Below are positions 33,258 through 42,839 of a stretch of DNA of 57,341 nucleotides, in pieces. Both the position numbers and the translations under genes were made by a program. Within the stretch, counting starts at the first letter, position 1; each line of letters begins with the position of its first letter. The stretch comes from Sorangium cellulosum (GTDB lineage: Bacteria; Myxococcota_A; Polyangia; Polyangiales; Polyangiaceae). Location of the stretch: NCBI GenBank assembly GCA_020720045.1, contig DYPH01000021.1, forward strand, positions 1 through 57,341, in the 5' to 3' direction. The notes below the pieces were generated by a model. It was given only the letters and a program-made list of their open reading frames with translations, was not told the origin of the DNA and did not search any database.

Positions 33258-35423
33258 CTACTTCACGTCGTGCATCAATTTCCGCAGCGGGAACGCGAGC
33301 AGGAGCGCGAGGATCGAGCCAACAATGCTCGTTCCGACGAAGATCATGAAGTACGACTGCGGCGGAATTTCGCCCCAACGTTCCCCTACAGAGCCGCCCG
33401 CATACTGGGCGACCGAGCTCGACAACAGCCACACGCCCATGAAGAGGCCGGCGAACCGAGGCGGTGCAAGCTTCGTGACCATCGAAATGCCGACCGGCGA
33501 AAGACAGAGTTCACCAAGCGTCGCGAGCAGGTACGAAAGGAACAGCCAGAAGCCGCTCACGCGTGCGGAGTGGCTTTCCTTCGCGAGCGCGAGGAGGGCC
33601 TTCTTCCACTCCGGCTCGGCGACCTGCGCAAAAATCGTGCTCTTTACGAGAGGTTCGATGGGGCCCGGCGAGGCAACGACGAGCTTACCTCCGCCCCACG
33701 CCAGGAGGACCTTCGGACCGCAAGCGACGTTCGTCGTCGCAGCGAGCACCGAGGCATCGACAGGAATCGCGACCTCGCAAGCTGCGAGTTTGTCGGGCGT
33801 GGTCGCCTTCAGTTTGAGTTCCTTCGTCGAGTCGTCGAGCGGAACTTCGAACCACGCAGGCACTGCCAGTGTCGCAACCGTCGGCTTCTCAGCCGAAGCG
33901 GCCTCGGCATCCTTGTCGACCTTCTTCACAAAATCGCGGGTCGTCTGGGGCGCCGTCGACTCCAAGACTTTCCGAACCGCGTAGTCCGGCAGAACCCCGC
34001 GAGCTGAGATCTTTCCCCCTTCAAAGGAGAGACGGCCCGCATTGAACTCCGCAAACGGAACCTTTGCAGGATCGAGCGTCGAGTTTGCCGGAAGGGTAAG
34101 CGCGACGGAAGTCGTCTTCGCATTCTCGGAGGCGGCGCCAAAGACCATCGCCACGAACGACAAAATCATCAGGAAGAGTGCGCCGAACATCTTCATCGGC
34201 GTCGACGGCTCTTTCTTCGCCCGAGCCAGAACTGCCCAGACGACCGTGAATACCGGTGCGAGCGCGAAGATGAGCAACGAGTTTACCGACTGCCACCAAC
34301 CGGCCGGGTACTCAAATCCACCGACATGGAGATCGGTGTGGTCGGTCGCCCAGAAGTTCAGCGCATTTCCGGCCTGCTCAAACGCCATCCAGAAGAGGAC
34401 GGGGAACAGGAACATGATGAAAATTGAAACGCTCTTGTCCTTCTCACGATTGCGAAGCTTAAAGAGCAAGCCGGCCATCGTCACAAAGACGGCGCCGAAG
34501 GCAATCGGCATGATCAGCGAGATCGGCTTCTCTTCACCATTCGCGACCTTCAAGCCGTAGGTCGTCACGATTCCGATTGCGGCCAGAATCATCACGACGG
34601 GGTACGCCTTGGCGAGGATCGACGCGACCCCTCCCGCGGACGGTGCGTCGGCATCTGCAACGACAGCGTCAGCCGGAGCGGCACCTTCACGGAACGGTTC
34701 TTTTCGATCCGCCTCCGCCTTCTCGGCGCGTTCGTTCTCGCGAGCGGCTTGGAGGGCTGCTTGCGCGGTCGCGTTCCCGATGGAATTCCCGACTGCTGCC
34801 GCATCCTGAGCAACGCGCTTTTGGCCAACGCCGAACACAAGGAGGCCGACCATCATCCCGACGCCGGCCGCCCCAAAACCGTAGTGAAAACCGAATTTGA
34901 CGCGAAGCCAGTCGCAGAGGATTCCGGCGAGAAAAGCGCCGAGGTTGATCCCCATGTAAAAGATCGTGAAAGCCCGGTCTCGTCGGCTATCGTTCGGCGT
35001 GTAAAGGCGGCCGATCATGGTCGAAATGTTCGGTTTGAACATCCCGTTTCCAACGATGAGAAACGCGAGCGCCGCGAAGAAGAGCGTGTGGCTCGGAAAC
35101 GCCATCAGGATGTGGCCGACAGCCATGAGCACGGCGCCGATGAGGACAGCATTGCGCAGCCCCAATAGGCGGTCTGCCAGCAGGCCACCGAGCAAAGGTG
35201 TAAGATACACCAAACTCGTGTACCACTTATAGACGCCCGAGGCCTCGCGCGGCTGGTAGCCGAAGGCAGCGGAAATCATGTACGGCACCAGCAGGGCGCG
35301 CATGCCGTAGTAGCTAAAGCGCTCCCACATCTCGGTCATGAAGAGGATGTAAAGCCCCTTCGGATGCGGTTCCTGCGGCGTATTCGGGTCCAGGGCCTCG
35401 GAGGCCCCTACGGGTGCTGCCAT
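33258..35423 (-). CDS. POT-family proton-coupled peptide transporter with large extra domain
   Basis: 721 residues from the ATG at 35423 (a GTG eight codons earlier is possible). A major-facilitator protein that imports di- and tripeptides with protons. Family marks are the proton-coupling motif EMWERF at Glu31-Phe36, GGLLADRLLG, and FYMGINLGAFLAG (PTR2 signature). Normal family length is about 450-520. The excess is a cytoplasmic Ala/Glu-rich loop in the middle and, more strikingly, about 185 residues at roughly 432-618 between two late helices. That stretch lacks membrane helices and looks like a folded beta-rich domain (VALTLPANSTLDP, WFEVPLDDSTKELKL). Related long forms occur in Gram-negatives, but the job of the insert is unclear. 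Confidence 0.9.
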   Translation of the reverse strand: MAAPVGASEALDPNTPQEPHPKGLYILFMTEMWERFSYYGMRALLVPYMISAAFGYQPREASGVYKWYTSLVYLTPLLGGLLADRLLGLRNAVLIGAVLMAVGHILMAFPSHTLFFAALAFLIVGNGMFKPNISTMIGRLYTPNDSRRDRAFTIFYMGINLGAFLAGILCDWLRVKFGFHYGFGAAGVGMMVGLLVFGVGQKRVAQDAAAVGNSIGNATAQAALQAARENERAEKAEADRKEPFREGAAPADAVVADADAPSAGGVASILAKAYPVVMILAAIGIVTTYGLKVANGEEKPISLIMPIAFGAVFVTMAGLLFKLRNREKDKSVSIFIMFLFPVLFWMAFEQAGNALNFWATDHTDLHVGGFEYPAGWWQSVNSLLIFALAPVFTVVWAVLARAKKEPSTPMKMFGALFLMILSFVAMVFGAASENAKTTSVALTLPANSTLDPAKVPFAEFNAGRLSFEGGKISARGVLPDYAVRKVLESTAPQTTRDFVKKVDKDAEAASAEKPTVATLAVPAWFEVPLDDSTKELKLKATTPDKLAACEVAIPVDASVLAATTNVACGPKVLLAWGGGKLVVASPGPIEPLVKSTIFAQVAEPEWKKALLALAKESHSARVSGFWLFLSYLLATLGELCLSPVGISMVTKLAPPRFAGLFMGVWLLSSSVAQYAGGSVGERWGEIPPQSYFMIFVGTSIVGSILALLLAFPLRKLMHDVK

Positions 35424-35515
35424 GGGCGGAAAGAACCCGGACGGCACCGGAGTGTCAAGGGAACTTCACGAAGCACGTGCATAAGTGCGCGCGAAGTCGC
35501 CGAGAACCGAACCGG

Positions 35516-36148
35516 CTACTTTCCGATCGCCTCTTCCACGATACGCCGCACCTCGATCAAATCGACGAGGTTCTCGAAGTAGTTGAGCTTGGTCGTGTCG
35601 ATACGGACGATCGGCGACAGATCGTAGCTGTCGAACCATTCCGTGTAGAGTCCATGCAAACGACGCAGGTACGCGTCCGGGATGCTCTGTTCCATCGCGC
35701 GCCCACGCTGCTTGATGCGCTTCTTCGTTGTCGCCAGCGAGCACTCAAGCGCGAGGAGGACGTCCGGTGGCCGGAGGGCGCGGCGAATTCCTTTGTAAAG
35801 ATGCTCGTAGGTGTCCCAGTCGCGCTTGGACATCAATTTCTGACGATAGAGATTTTTCGCAAAAATCTCGGCATCTTCGTAGATCGTACGGTCGATGACC
35901 GCGGGGCGATCGGCGGCCTCGAGCGATTGATGCAGCTCAAGTTTGTGGGCGAGAAAGAAGCTCTGGGAGTGAAAAGCCCAGGTATTCATGTCGCCGTAGA
36001 AGTCCTTCAAATAAGGATTCTCGTCATTCGGCTCGTAGAAGGGGACGAGCCCATAGTTCTTGACGAGCCACGCGACGAGGGAAGTTTTCCCTGCGCCGAT
36101 CGTCCCTGCGACAGCGACGTACTTCTTCACCCGGCGACTCTTACTCAA
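35516..36148 (-). CDS. Deoxynucleoside kinase (dAK/dCK/dGK family)
   Basis: 210 residues. Transfers phosphate from ATP to a deoxynucleoside for nucleotide salvage. P-loop GTIGAGKTS at residues 15-23, substrate-site EPNDENPYLKDFY, the DRTIYEDAEIF block equivalent to the family's DRS motif, and a LID-like KQRGRAMEQ with catalytic arginines. The annotated start is TTG in a TTGA overlap with the stop of the upstream lipoprotein; GTG at 36130 six codons later is an equally good choice, as neither has a strong Shine-Dalgarno. Base preference (A, C or G) cannot be told from sequence. Confidence 0.9.
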   Translation of the reverse strand: MSKSRRVKKYVAVAGTIGAGKTSLVAWLVKNYGLVPFYEPNDENPYLKDFYGDMNTWAFHSQSFFLAHKLELHQSLEAADRPAVIDRTIYEDAEIFAKNLYRQKLMSKRDWDTYEHLYKGIRRALRPPDVLLALECSLATTKKRIKQRGRAMEQSIPDAYLRRLHGLYTEWFDSYDLSPIVRIDTTKLNYFENLVDLIEVRRIVEEAIGK

Positions 36149-37059
36149 TCCGGGTCGCGGGCATACCGGGAATCGCCGTTCCCGGGGAACGGGTTGGCTC
36201 GCTCGCGGCGTTCGGTATCACGCCCGCCGCGGCGGGCGTCTGCGTCGGCGAAGACCGCAATACCGATCACGCCGACTTCCCGAATACTTCCCGTAACTTT
36301 CGCTGTGTACGCCTCGTCGGTTCGCCCAAAGCGGAAGGCGGCGATGGCGTCGTCGCTCTTGCGGAACCCCTCAATCACCAAGCGACCGTGGGGGGCGAGG
36401 AGGTAGCCTCGCTTGCTGAAGGCGGCGTCGCGCCCGTCGACGACATCGAGACCATCGACGCTGGTGACGATCTCGTGGCGGTTGCCGCTCTGGTTGGCGA
36501 TAACGATCTTGTAGTGGGCCCCTTCCCGCCCCTCCACATAGGCGGCCCCTTCGCCGCGGGCGCGGTACAACGGGAACGCGTCGCCGTCGTCGTTTTCGAC
36601 GCGAATATCCAGGCTTGCCGTCGCCTCGTCGATCGCGATCTTGCTCCGCTGACGGAGGTCGTAGCCGTCGTCATTGCGTGCGCGCTGCATCAATCGTCGC
36701 ACGCCCGCCGCGTCGTCGTAGCGGAGCGTTACGATCGCCTCCGGGCGATCACTCGCCCGTTCAAAGGCGACTTCGTGGACGGAAGACCGGCGGGTCTCCC
36801 CCCAGGACGTTCCAAGCCCCCGGCTCTCCCGGTCGTCGTCGGCGACCGCCTTCTTGCTCGATCCGAAGGCGGCACTTGCCGGCGCCGCCTCGCCGGCGGC
36901 CCCCTTGGAAGCCGACGCGCCATCGCCCGGGGAGTACACGGTCGGCGCCGGTGCGTTCGCGAGAACGCCAGCGGATGAACCGCCTCCGCAGGCGACGGCC
37001 CCCACAGCCAGGAGCCCGAACCATGCGAATTTGGGCGTAGAACAAACGAGCTTCTTCAC
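36145..37059 (-). CDS. Lipoprotein of unknown function
   Basis: 304 residues from a GTG preceded by a very strong GGAGGGG. The signal ends in lipobox AVAC (Cys24) followed by Gly-Gly-Gly-Ser-Ser, which suggests outer-membrane sorting. An Ala/Ser-rich linker is followed by about 200 residues of probable beta-sandwich character: RGEGAAYVEGREGAHYKIVI, then ANQSGNRHEIVTSVDGLDVVDG, a pattern seen in domains of unknown function in myxobacterial lipoproteins. The C-terminus is Arg/Asp-rich. It lies between the pseudouridine synthase fusion and the kinase, overlapping the latter by 4 bases. Confidence 0.78.
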   Translation of the reverse strand: MKKLVCSTPKFAWFGLLAVGAVACGGGSSAGVLANAPAPTVYSPGDGASASKGAAGEAAPASAAFGSSKKAVADDDRESRGLGTSWGETRRSSVHEVAFERASDRPEAIVTLRYDDAAGVRRLMQRARNDDGYDLRQRSKIAIDEATASLDIRVENDDGDAFPLYRARGEGAAYVEGREGAHYKIVIANQSGNRHEIVTSVDGLDVVDGRDAAFSKRGYLLAPHGRLVIEGFRKSDDAIAAFRFGRTDEAYTAKVTGSIREVGVIGIAVFADADARRGGRDTERRERANPFPGNGDSRYARDPD

Positions 37060-37160
37060 AGAATCCCCTCCTTGGGTGGCCGGCGGTCTCTCCGGCGCTT
37101 GGAGGGGGAACGGGCCCACAACGGACCGCTTACAGGCGATTCGTCACCGGCGATCGTTGC

Positions 37161-39143
37161 TCAGCGCCCGCGCCCGCCGGGCCGACCTCGCGTCGTCGAC
37201 GCCAGGCTCGCCTTCGACGGACCGCGCGGCGGCGTGGCGCCCCCGGTGGGCACGCCACGAGCAGGGATTTTAGAAGCATTTCCAGGCTTTGAAGGGGCCG
37301 TCGGCTTGCCGAAACTCGGCACCTTCGCCCCCTTTTCCGCCGGCGGGAGCTTCGCGCCCGAAAGTGCATTCGACGTGAAGAGCACCCCTTTCAAGGCAGG
37401 GTCGCCGCCAGCGGCGTGCGGAAAGTCGATGGCGACGGAAAGGTCCTTGAGCTGACCGATCGGCATCTCCAGTGCGCGCGCGGCGCCGAGGATCGTGCGA
37501 CGAAACTTCGTTTGATGCATCCCACGATGATTGCAGAAGAACAGCACCTTCCCGCCGGGGGCGAGAATCCGGAGTACCTTGTCGGCGAGTTCCGCGTAGT
37601 TGGACGAGGCGACGAAGCGCGTCTTCTTCGTCTTCGAGTAGCTCGGGGGATCGCAAATGATGAGATCGAACTGTTCCCCCTTCTTGGCGGTCCGTTCGAG
37701 CCACGAAAAGCAATCTTCCGCGGAGAAGCGGTGGAGCTTCGGGTCGACGCCGGCGGCAACAAAGTTCGATTGACCGCGCTCCAACGCGCGCAGGGTGGCG
37801 TCGACGGAGACGACCTCGCGGGCCCCTCCAACGGCGGCAGCCACCGAGAAGGCGCAGTGGTAGGCAAAGAGGTTGGCCACACGGAGACCGGCGGCAAGCT
37901 CGCGTACGACTTTGCGATTTCGGCGCATGTCGAGGAAGAGGCCCGTCGAGAGTCCGTCGCCGAGGCGGGTCTCGAAACAAACGCCGTTCTCAATCACCAA
38001 ATAGGGCTCCGGCGCGTCCTCTCCAAGGATGGCGTGCGGTGGGGCGACGTCTTCCCGGCGGGTGTCGACGAGCGTATTGGCCTGCTTCGGGCGGTGTTTC
38101 AGGTAAACGCCGGCGAAGCCGAACTTCCGGATCGCCAGCGCGATCGCCTTCACGTCGGCCTCAGAGAAGGTCCCTTCGTCGCGGTCGTAGAGCTGGGCAA
38201 CCGCAAACCGCCCGTAGACGTCGATGGCGAGGCCGGGGAGCGCATCCCCCTCTTCGTTCACCCAACGGAACGTGCTCAAGGCCCCAGATTCACAATCTTT
38301 TTGCAGGCGACGCCGGCGCTCAGCGGCCGCCGTCAATCGCGCGTGGAGCTCTTCAGCGTCCCGATAGACGGCGTGCGGGGTCTTAAACGCGCCGGCCAAG
38401 AGATCGTCGAACGCCTTTGGGCGCGGAGCGACGACCCAGTCGCGGCCGCCGTCACTCCCGCCGAACGAGAGCGATGACGCGTGCAGGTAGAGGCGCGCGC
38501 CCGGTTCGCCTCCGTAGAGATCGTCGCCGACGATCGGCGCTCCGGCGGCAGCAAGCTGGACGCGCGCCTGGTGGGTGCGGCCGGTCTGGAGCTCGAGTTC
38601 GAGCATCGAGTACTTGCCGTTCCGCGCGACCGGCGTCACCACCGTGATCGCCTCCTGGGAGACCTTGCTCGGGCGGGGAAGCGCAACGATATTGCCGTCT
38701 TCCCCCTTCGTCAGGTGGTGGGTCAGCGTCCGCGCGGGGCCGTGCCAGCCGGTGACGATGGCGAGATACACCTTCTTCGCCGTTCGCCCTTCGAAGGCCT
38801 GGGCGAGCGCGGCGTTCGCCTCTTTTCGCTTCGCGTAGACGAGGACGCCAGAGGTCGCGGCATCGAGGCGCTGATGAACGCCGAGATATACAGGGGAAAC
38901 AGGCGCTTGGCCTGCCCCTGCCCGCGCAGCGAGGAGGTGGGCGAGGCGTGTGACGACGTCGTCGGCGGCGCCGGTTTCCGCCTCCTGGCAAGGAACAAAG
39001 GGCGGCTTGTCGATGAAGATCCGGTCGTCGGTTTCCTGCAGAATGCAGCTTTCATCCAGCTCGGGCCAGAAGACGGCCGGCACGCCATCGGCGGTCCCCG
39101 GTTGGGAGACGGCAGCAATTTCCTGGGGCTCGGCGTTTTCCAT
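37161..39143 (-). CDS. Fusion of RluA-type pseudouridine synthase and RlmI-like methyltransferase
   Basis: 660 residues with two RNA-modifying domains. Residues ~35-250 are an RluA-family synthase: HQRLDAATSGVLVYAK with catalytic Asp94, then KKVYLAIVTG, ELQTGRTHQARVQLA and PIVGDDLYGG. Residues ~290-590 are a class I SAM-dependent methyltransferase of the COG1092 type that includes RlmI: a PUA-like start, GLSTGLFLDMRRNR, VANLFAYHCAFSVAAA (SAM loop), SVDAT, and DPPSYSKTKK near residue 497. The last ~60 residues are a basic Pro/Gly/Arg/Lys tail likely to contact RNA. In most bacteria these activities come from separate genes, so one rRNA region may be modified twice by one protein. The exact target sites are unknown. 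Confidence 0.88.
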   Translation of the reverse strand: MENAEPQEIAAVSQPGTADGVPAVFWPELDESCILQETDDRIFIDKPPFVPCQEAETGAADDVVTRLAHLLAARAGAGQAPVSPVYLGVHQRLDAATSGVLVYAKRKEANAALAQAFEGRTAKKVYLAIVTGWHGPARTLTHHLTKGEDGNIVALPRPSKVSQEAITVVTPVARNGKYSMLELELQTGRTHQARVQLAAAGAPIVGDDLYGGEPGARLYLHASSLSFGGSDGGRDWVVAPRPKAFDDLLAGAFKTPHAVYRDAEELHARLTAAAERRRRLQKDCESGALSTFRWVNEEGDALPGLAIDVYGRFAVAQLYDRDEGTFSEADVKAIALAIRKFGFAGVYLKHRPKQANTLVDTRREDVAPPHAILGEDAPEPYLVIENGVCFETRLGDGLSTGLFLDMRRNRKVVRELAAGLRVANLFAYHCAFSVAAAVGGAREVVSVDATLRALERGQSNFVAAGVDPKLHRFSAEDCFSWLERTAKKGEQFDLIICDPPSYSKTKKTRFVASSNYAELADKVLRILAPGGKVLFFCNHRGMHQTKFRRTILGAARALEMPIGQLKDLSVAIDFPHAAGGDPALKGVLFTSNALSGAKLPPAEKGAKVPSFGKPTAPSKPGNASKIPARGVPTGGATPPRGPSKASLASTTRGRPGGRGR

Positions 39144-39170
39144 CGCCCCGCGGTAGCATGAATCGGCCGT

Positions 39171-40772
39171 TTAGGTCGGCTCGAGACCGGTCACCGGTTC
39201 GAGTTCCAGAGCATCTTCGGCGTTTGTCGTTTCGATGCGCTCGAGCCCGCGCTTGTGGAGGACGACGATGCCAGCCGCCTCCCAGCGCTCGGGGCCCGAG
39301 ACGACGGTGACCGCCACCGGAACGCGGTAGCAGCGGGGCGCGTCAATAAAGCGCACGCGACGGGTCTTCTCATCGAAAATTGGCACCTGTTTTACCGCGT
39401 CATCGAGGCGGGCAAACAAAGGAGAGAGATCGTAACGAAAGACGTGCTTCACGCGATCGACGCCGCTGGCGGAGAGTTCCCGACTCGGCTGAACAATGCC
39501 CTTGTGGACGTAGTGGATTCGCGTCGCCATTTGCGTGGCGCCGACCGTCGGATTCAGCGGATCGGGGAGTTCGACGACCTCCTGGTCGAAGGACTCGCGG
39601 GCGCGCGCAACGATGTCCCGCCCCGGAATTCGACGCGCCGGGGCTCGATACGTCGCGACGCGTTGCGCGTAAAAGCGGTGGACGCGGCCGCTGATCCACG
39701 AGCGACCGATCTCTTTGACGCGGTCTCGAACGGCGTAAAGGAGCCCGGCAACGCCGGCGAGCATAAAGAGGCCGGCGCTGATGCGGCGCCCGGCAATCGA
39801 GGACTGCGATGCCACGAACATCTGAAAGAAAAATGCGAGCATTCCCGCAATGATTCCACCAATGGAGGCGACCGCGTGGTGCATCCGCTCGGCGACGTGG
39901 AAGACCTCCGCTTCGAGGAAGAGGACCTCCTGAAAGTGCTTCTTCAGCAAGCTCGCGCGGTCGAGGTAGCGCTCGAGGGCGCCGGGACGCTTCGCGTCGA
40001 CGCCGAGGAAATGATGGGACTTTCGATAGTCGATTTCGATACCTAGCGCGTCACCGATCCGGTCGGAGAGGGTGCCCACACAGGCAGCGAGGAGGTTCTC
40101 CTCCTCTTCGTCGTCCCCTTCGAGCTCGCTGAGTGTGCGACTTGCACCGCCGAGGAAGTCGAGCAGGCGGACGCTGACGTACTCATCGACGAGACGACGT
40201 TCACGAATCAGTTCGCGAGCTTCGCTCGGATCCCCGCCGTCCACGAGCATTCGACGCGCGTTGACCACGACGGTATCGGCCTCGTCGAGGAGCTGGCCGA
40301 TGCCTTGGAGAAGTTCTTCAGCATTGCCTGCGTAGTACACCGATTTCGCCGCGCGACAACGGCGCGCAAGGGCATCTGCGCGGCGGGCAAGCTGGGTCGC
40401 GACGGCGATGGCGGCGCGGCGGAGACCATCGATGCGCACGGCCGTCTCCGAGCCGCGCGGGCGCCGGTCGCTTCGGGAAATTCGTGAATCGTCTCCAACG
40501 TATTCCCCCTGCCCATCGAGGCGCGTGAACGCCTGGAGCTGGTCCCACGGGGAGTGGCGCGCGAAGGCGTTCGAGGGGATGCGCATCTCGACGTCGATGC
40601 TGTACGCGAGCGGCCCCCCCTTCGGCAGCGGCAGCGTCACGCTCCATTCGACGCGCGATGCGTCGTGAATGCCCACGCGCACGACGTCCCCTTCGCGCTC
40701 CCCGTCAGTGCGGGTCGCGACGGTCGCTTCCGGGAGCCCCCGGACGTCGCTAAGTGCGCGTAAAATAGCCAT
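39171..40772 (-). CDS. Unknown protein with two central membrane helices
   Basis: 533 residues from the ATG at 40772. The N-terminal ~110 residues look beta-rich (RVEWSVTLPLPKGGPLAYSI), then a long charged helical region with several Arg-rich segments runs to about 300. Two close hydrophobic helices lie near 305-325 and 335-353 (IIAGMLAFFFQMFV and AGLFMLAGVAGLLYAV). The C-terminal ~170 residues are again beta-rich and cytoplasmic (FRYDLSPLFARLDDAVKQ). There is no signal peptide and no recognised catalytic motif. It is 27 bases upstream of the pseudouridine synthase fusion on the same strand and could be co-transcribed. Confidence 0.75.
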   Translation of the reverse strand: MAILRALSDVRGLPEATVATRTDGEREGDVVRVGIHDASRVEWSVTLPLPKGGPLAYSIDVEMRIPSNAFARHSPWDQLQAFTRLDGQGEYVGDDSRISRSDRRPRGSETAVRIDGLRRAAIAVATQLARRADALARRCRAAKSVYYAGNAEELLQGIGQLLDEADTVVVNARRMLVDGGDPSEARELIRERRLVDEYVSVRLLDFLGGASRTLSELEGDDEEEENLLAACVGTLSDRIGDALGIEIDYRKSHHFLGVDAKRPGALERYLDRASLLKKHFQEVLFLEAEVFHVAERMHHAVASIGGIIAGMLAFFFQMFVASQSSIAGRRISAGLFMLAGVAGLLYAVRDRVKEIGRSWISGRVHRFYAQRVATYRAPARRIPGRDIVARARESFDQEVVELPDPLNPTVGATQMATRIHYVHKGIVQPSRELSASGVDRVKHVFRYDLSPLFARLDDAVKQVPIFDEKTRRVRFIDAPRCYRVPVAVTVVSGPERWEAAGIVVLHKRGLERIETTNAEDALELEPVTGLEPT

Positions 40773-40870
40773 GGGCCGTCGTTATTGCCGGCGACCAGGC
40801 GCGCAGAAATGTGACATCCATGTGACGCGGTCCCCGCCGAGAAGCAAGCGGAATGGACGGGCGCGGTGCG

Positions 40871-42838
40871 TCAACCGGACGCTTTACTTTCCAAAAATTC
40901 CCAGCGAGCCGTGAGCGCTTCGACGGCGACGCGCGCCTCGGCGAGCTTCGCTTGGAGCCCGGTCACCTCGTCGCCCCGCTTGGCGTAGGTGTCTGGGTCA
41001 GCAAGCGTCTTCTCAATCGCATCAGCCGCTTCTTCGGCGGCCCCAATGCGGTCCATGATGGTCGCGAGTTCCTGCTTCTCTGCGTAGGAGAGCTTGACCT
41101 TCGGTTCGTTTTTCTTCGCGGAGGGAGCCCCCGGCGGCGGGAGACTCTTTGCTCGTGCGGCCTCGCGCTGGGCTGCTTCCTTTGCGTCTTTCGCTTCCCG
41201 CGACAAACGCTGATAACTATCGTAGTTCCCAGGCCAGCGCGTCACCGTAACCGGGCCAGACTTTTCCGGTCCGGCCTCGAAAGCGAGGACGCTGGTGGCG
41301 ACCTTATCGAGGAAGGCGCGGTCGTGGCTGACGACGAGCGCGCACCCCTGCCAGCGGTTGAGGAGCTCCTCGAGGGCGGCGAGCGTGTCGATATCGAGGT
41401 CGTTCGTCGGCTCGTCGAGGATCAGCAAGTTACCGGGTCGCTTTAACAATTTGGCGAGTGCGACGCGAGCGCGCTCCCCGCCGGAGAGACCGGAGACCGG
41501 CTGACGCTGCTTCGACGGATCAAAAAAGAAGCCTTCGAGCCAGGTACGAAGCTCCATCTTCTCCGACTGCCCTTGGACGTCAATAAAGAAGCTGCCTCGA
41601 CCGAGAGCCCCTTCAATTTCGGCGACGTTGTCGAAGATACTCCAACTGTCGATGAGCTCCGCGCGCCCCTGATCGAAGTAGGAAATCTGGGTATTCTTTC
41701 CGAGACGGACCGTCCCCGAGCTCGGCTCGATTTCCCCAGCGACGAGCCGGAGGAACGTCGTCTTTCCGCAGCCGTTGGGACCGACAATCCCGATGCGCTC
41801 GCCGGGGACCAACTCGAGATCGAGATCGCGGAAGAGCTCGCGTTCTCCCACCGTCGCGCCGAGTTTGTCGATCGAAAGAATGATGCCGCCAAGCCGCGTC
41901 GCCTTGGTCTCCACCGCGAGCGTCCCGCGCAACGCTTCGCGCGTGTCAGCGATCAGCGCCTTTGCGCGCTGAATACGTGCTTTTTGCTTGGTAGATCGGG
42001 CCTTTGCGCCACGCAGGAGCCATGCGCGCTCATTGCGGACGAGGTTCAGCCGGCGCGACTCGGTGCGCTCTTCGAGGCCGAGGCGCTCGGCGCGCTGCTC
42101 GAGATAGTCGTCCCAGCCACCTTCGTAGCCGTGGCAGACGCCTCGATCAATTTCGAGAATTCGCGTCGCGAGCGTGTCGAGGAGGTACCGGTCGTGGGTG
42201 ACGAAGACGAGGGCGCCACGGAACTCGTCGAGGAGGTACCCTTCCAGCCACTCAATCACGTCAGCGTCGAGGTGGTTCGTCGGCTCGTCGAGGAGCAACA
42301 AATCCGGTTTTTCAACGAGTGCACGAGCAATCGCAACGCGACGTCGTTCGCCGCCACTCATTCCCGTGGTCGTTCGATCGGGGTCTTCAATACCAAGACG
42401 CCGAAGGAGCGCGCGCGCATGGTGGGCCGCTTCCCAGCCGCCGAGGCGTTCGACGTCTGCAGCCGCCGCCGCCTGCTTCTGGAGGAGCTTGTCGGCATCG
42501 CCGCGCCCGTGGCCGAGTTCCGAGGAAATTTCCTCGTGGCGAGCCATCGCCGCCGACCATTCGGCCATCCCCTCCAGGGCGACGGCGACAGCGGTCGTCC
42601 CGTCCGGCACAAAGGGCTCCTGCGGGAGGTAGAGAATCTTTGCGCCTCGCCCACGCTCGACGACCCCTTCGTCGGCCGGCTGTCCGCCCGCCAAAATGGA
42701 GAGAAGCGTCGACTTGCCCGTCCCATTGATGCCGACAAGACCAATGCGATCGCCAGGATCGACGGTAAGTTCGACGTTTGTAAAGAGGGGCTTTTCGCCG
42801 AACGATTTTCCGAGTCCGCGAGCCGAGAGCAATGCCAT
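40871..42838 (-). CDS. uup: ABC-F ATPase, Uup-like
   Basis: 655 residues from the ATG at 42838. Two complete ABC cassettes without membrane parts: first GINGTGKST, MSGGERRRVAIARAL and LLLLDEPTNHLD; second GPNGCGKTT, LSGGERARVALAKLL and LLILDEPTNDLD. The interdomain linker is rich in Arg/Lys, and a C-terminal ~90-residue coiled coil (after Pro-rich SLPPPGAPSAKK) is typical of Uup. ABC-F proteins act on ribosomes or on branched DNA; Uup has been linked to both. The start sits one base after the stop of the upstream lipoprotein gene, so it is probably made from the same mRNA. An upstream in-frame extension runs into that gene and is not used. Confidence 0.93.
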   Translation of the reverse strand: MALLSARGLGKSFGEKPLFTNVELTVDPGDRIGLVGINGTGKSTLLSILAGGQPADEGVVERGRGAKILYLPQEPFVPDGTTAVAVALEGMAEWSAAMARHEEISSELGHGRGDADKLLQKQAAAAADVERLGGWEAAHHARALLRRLGIEDPDRTTTGMSGGERRRVAIARALVEKPDLLLLDEPTNHLDADVIEWLEGYLLDEFRGALVFVTHDRYLLDTLATRILEIDRGVCHGYEGGWDDYLEQRAERLGLEERTESRRLNLVRNERAWLLRGAKARSTKQKARIQRAKALIADTREALRGTLAVETKATRLGGIILSIDKLGATVGERELFRDLDLELVPGERIGIVGPNGCGKTTFLRLVAGEIEPSSGTVRLGKNTQISYFDQGRAELIDSWSIFDNVAEIEGALGRGSFFIDVQGQSEKMELRTWLEGFFFDPSKQRQPVSGLSGGERARVALAKLLKRPGNLLILDEPTNDLDIDTLAALEELLNRWQGCALVVSHDRAFLDKVATSVLAFEAGPEKSGPVTVTRWPGNYDSYQRLSREAKDAKEAAQREAARAKSLPPPGAPSAKKNEPKVKLSYAEKQELATIMDRIGAAEEAADAIEKTLADPDTYAKRGDEVTGLQAKLAEARVAVEALTARWEFLESKASG

Positions 42839-42839
42839 T

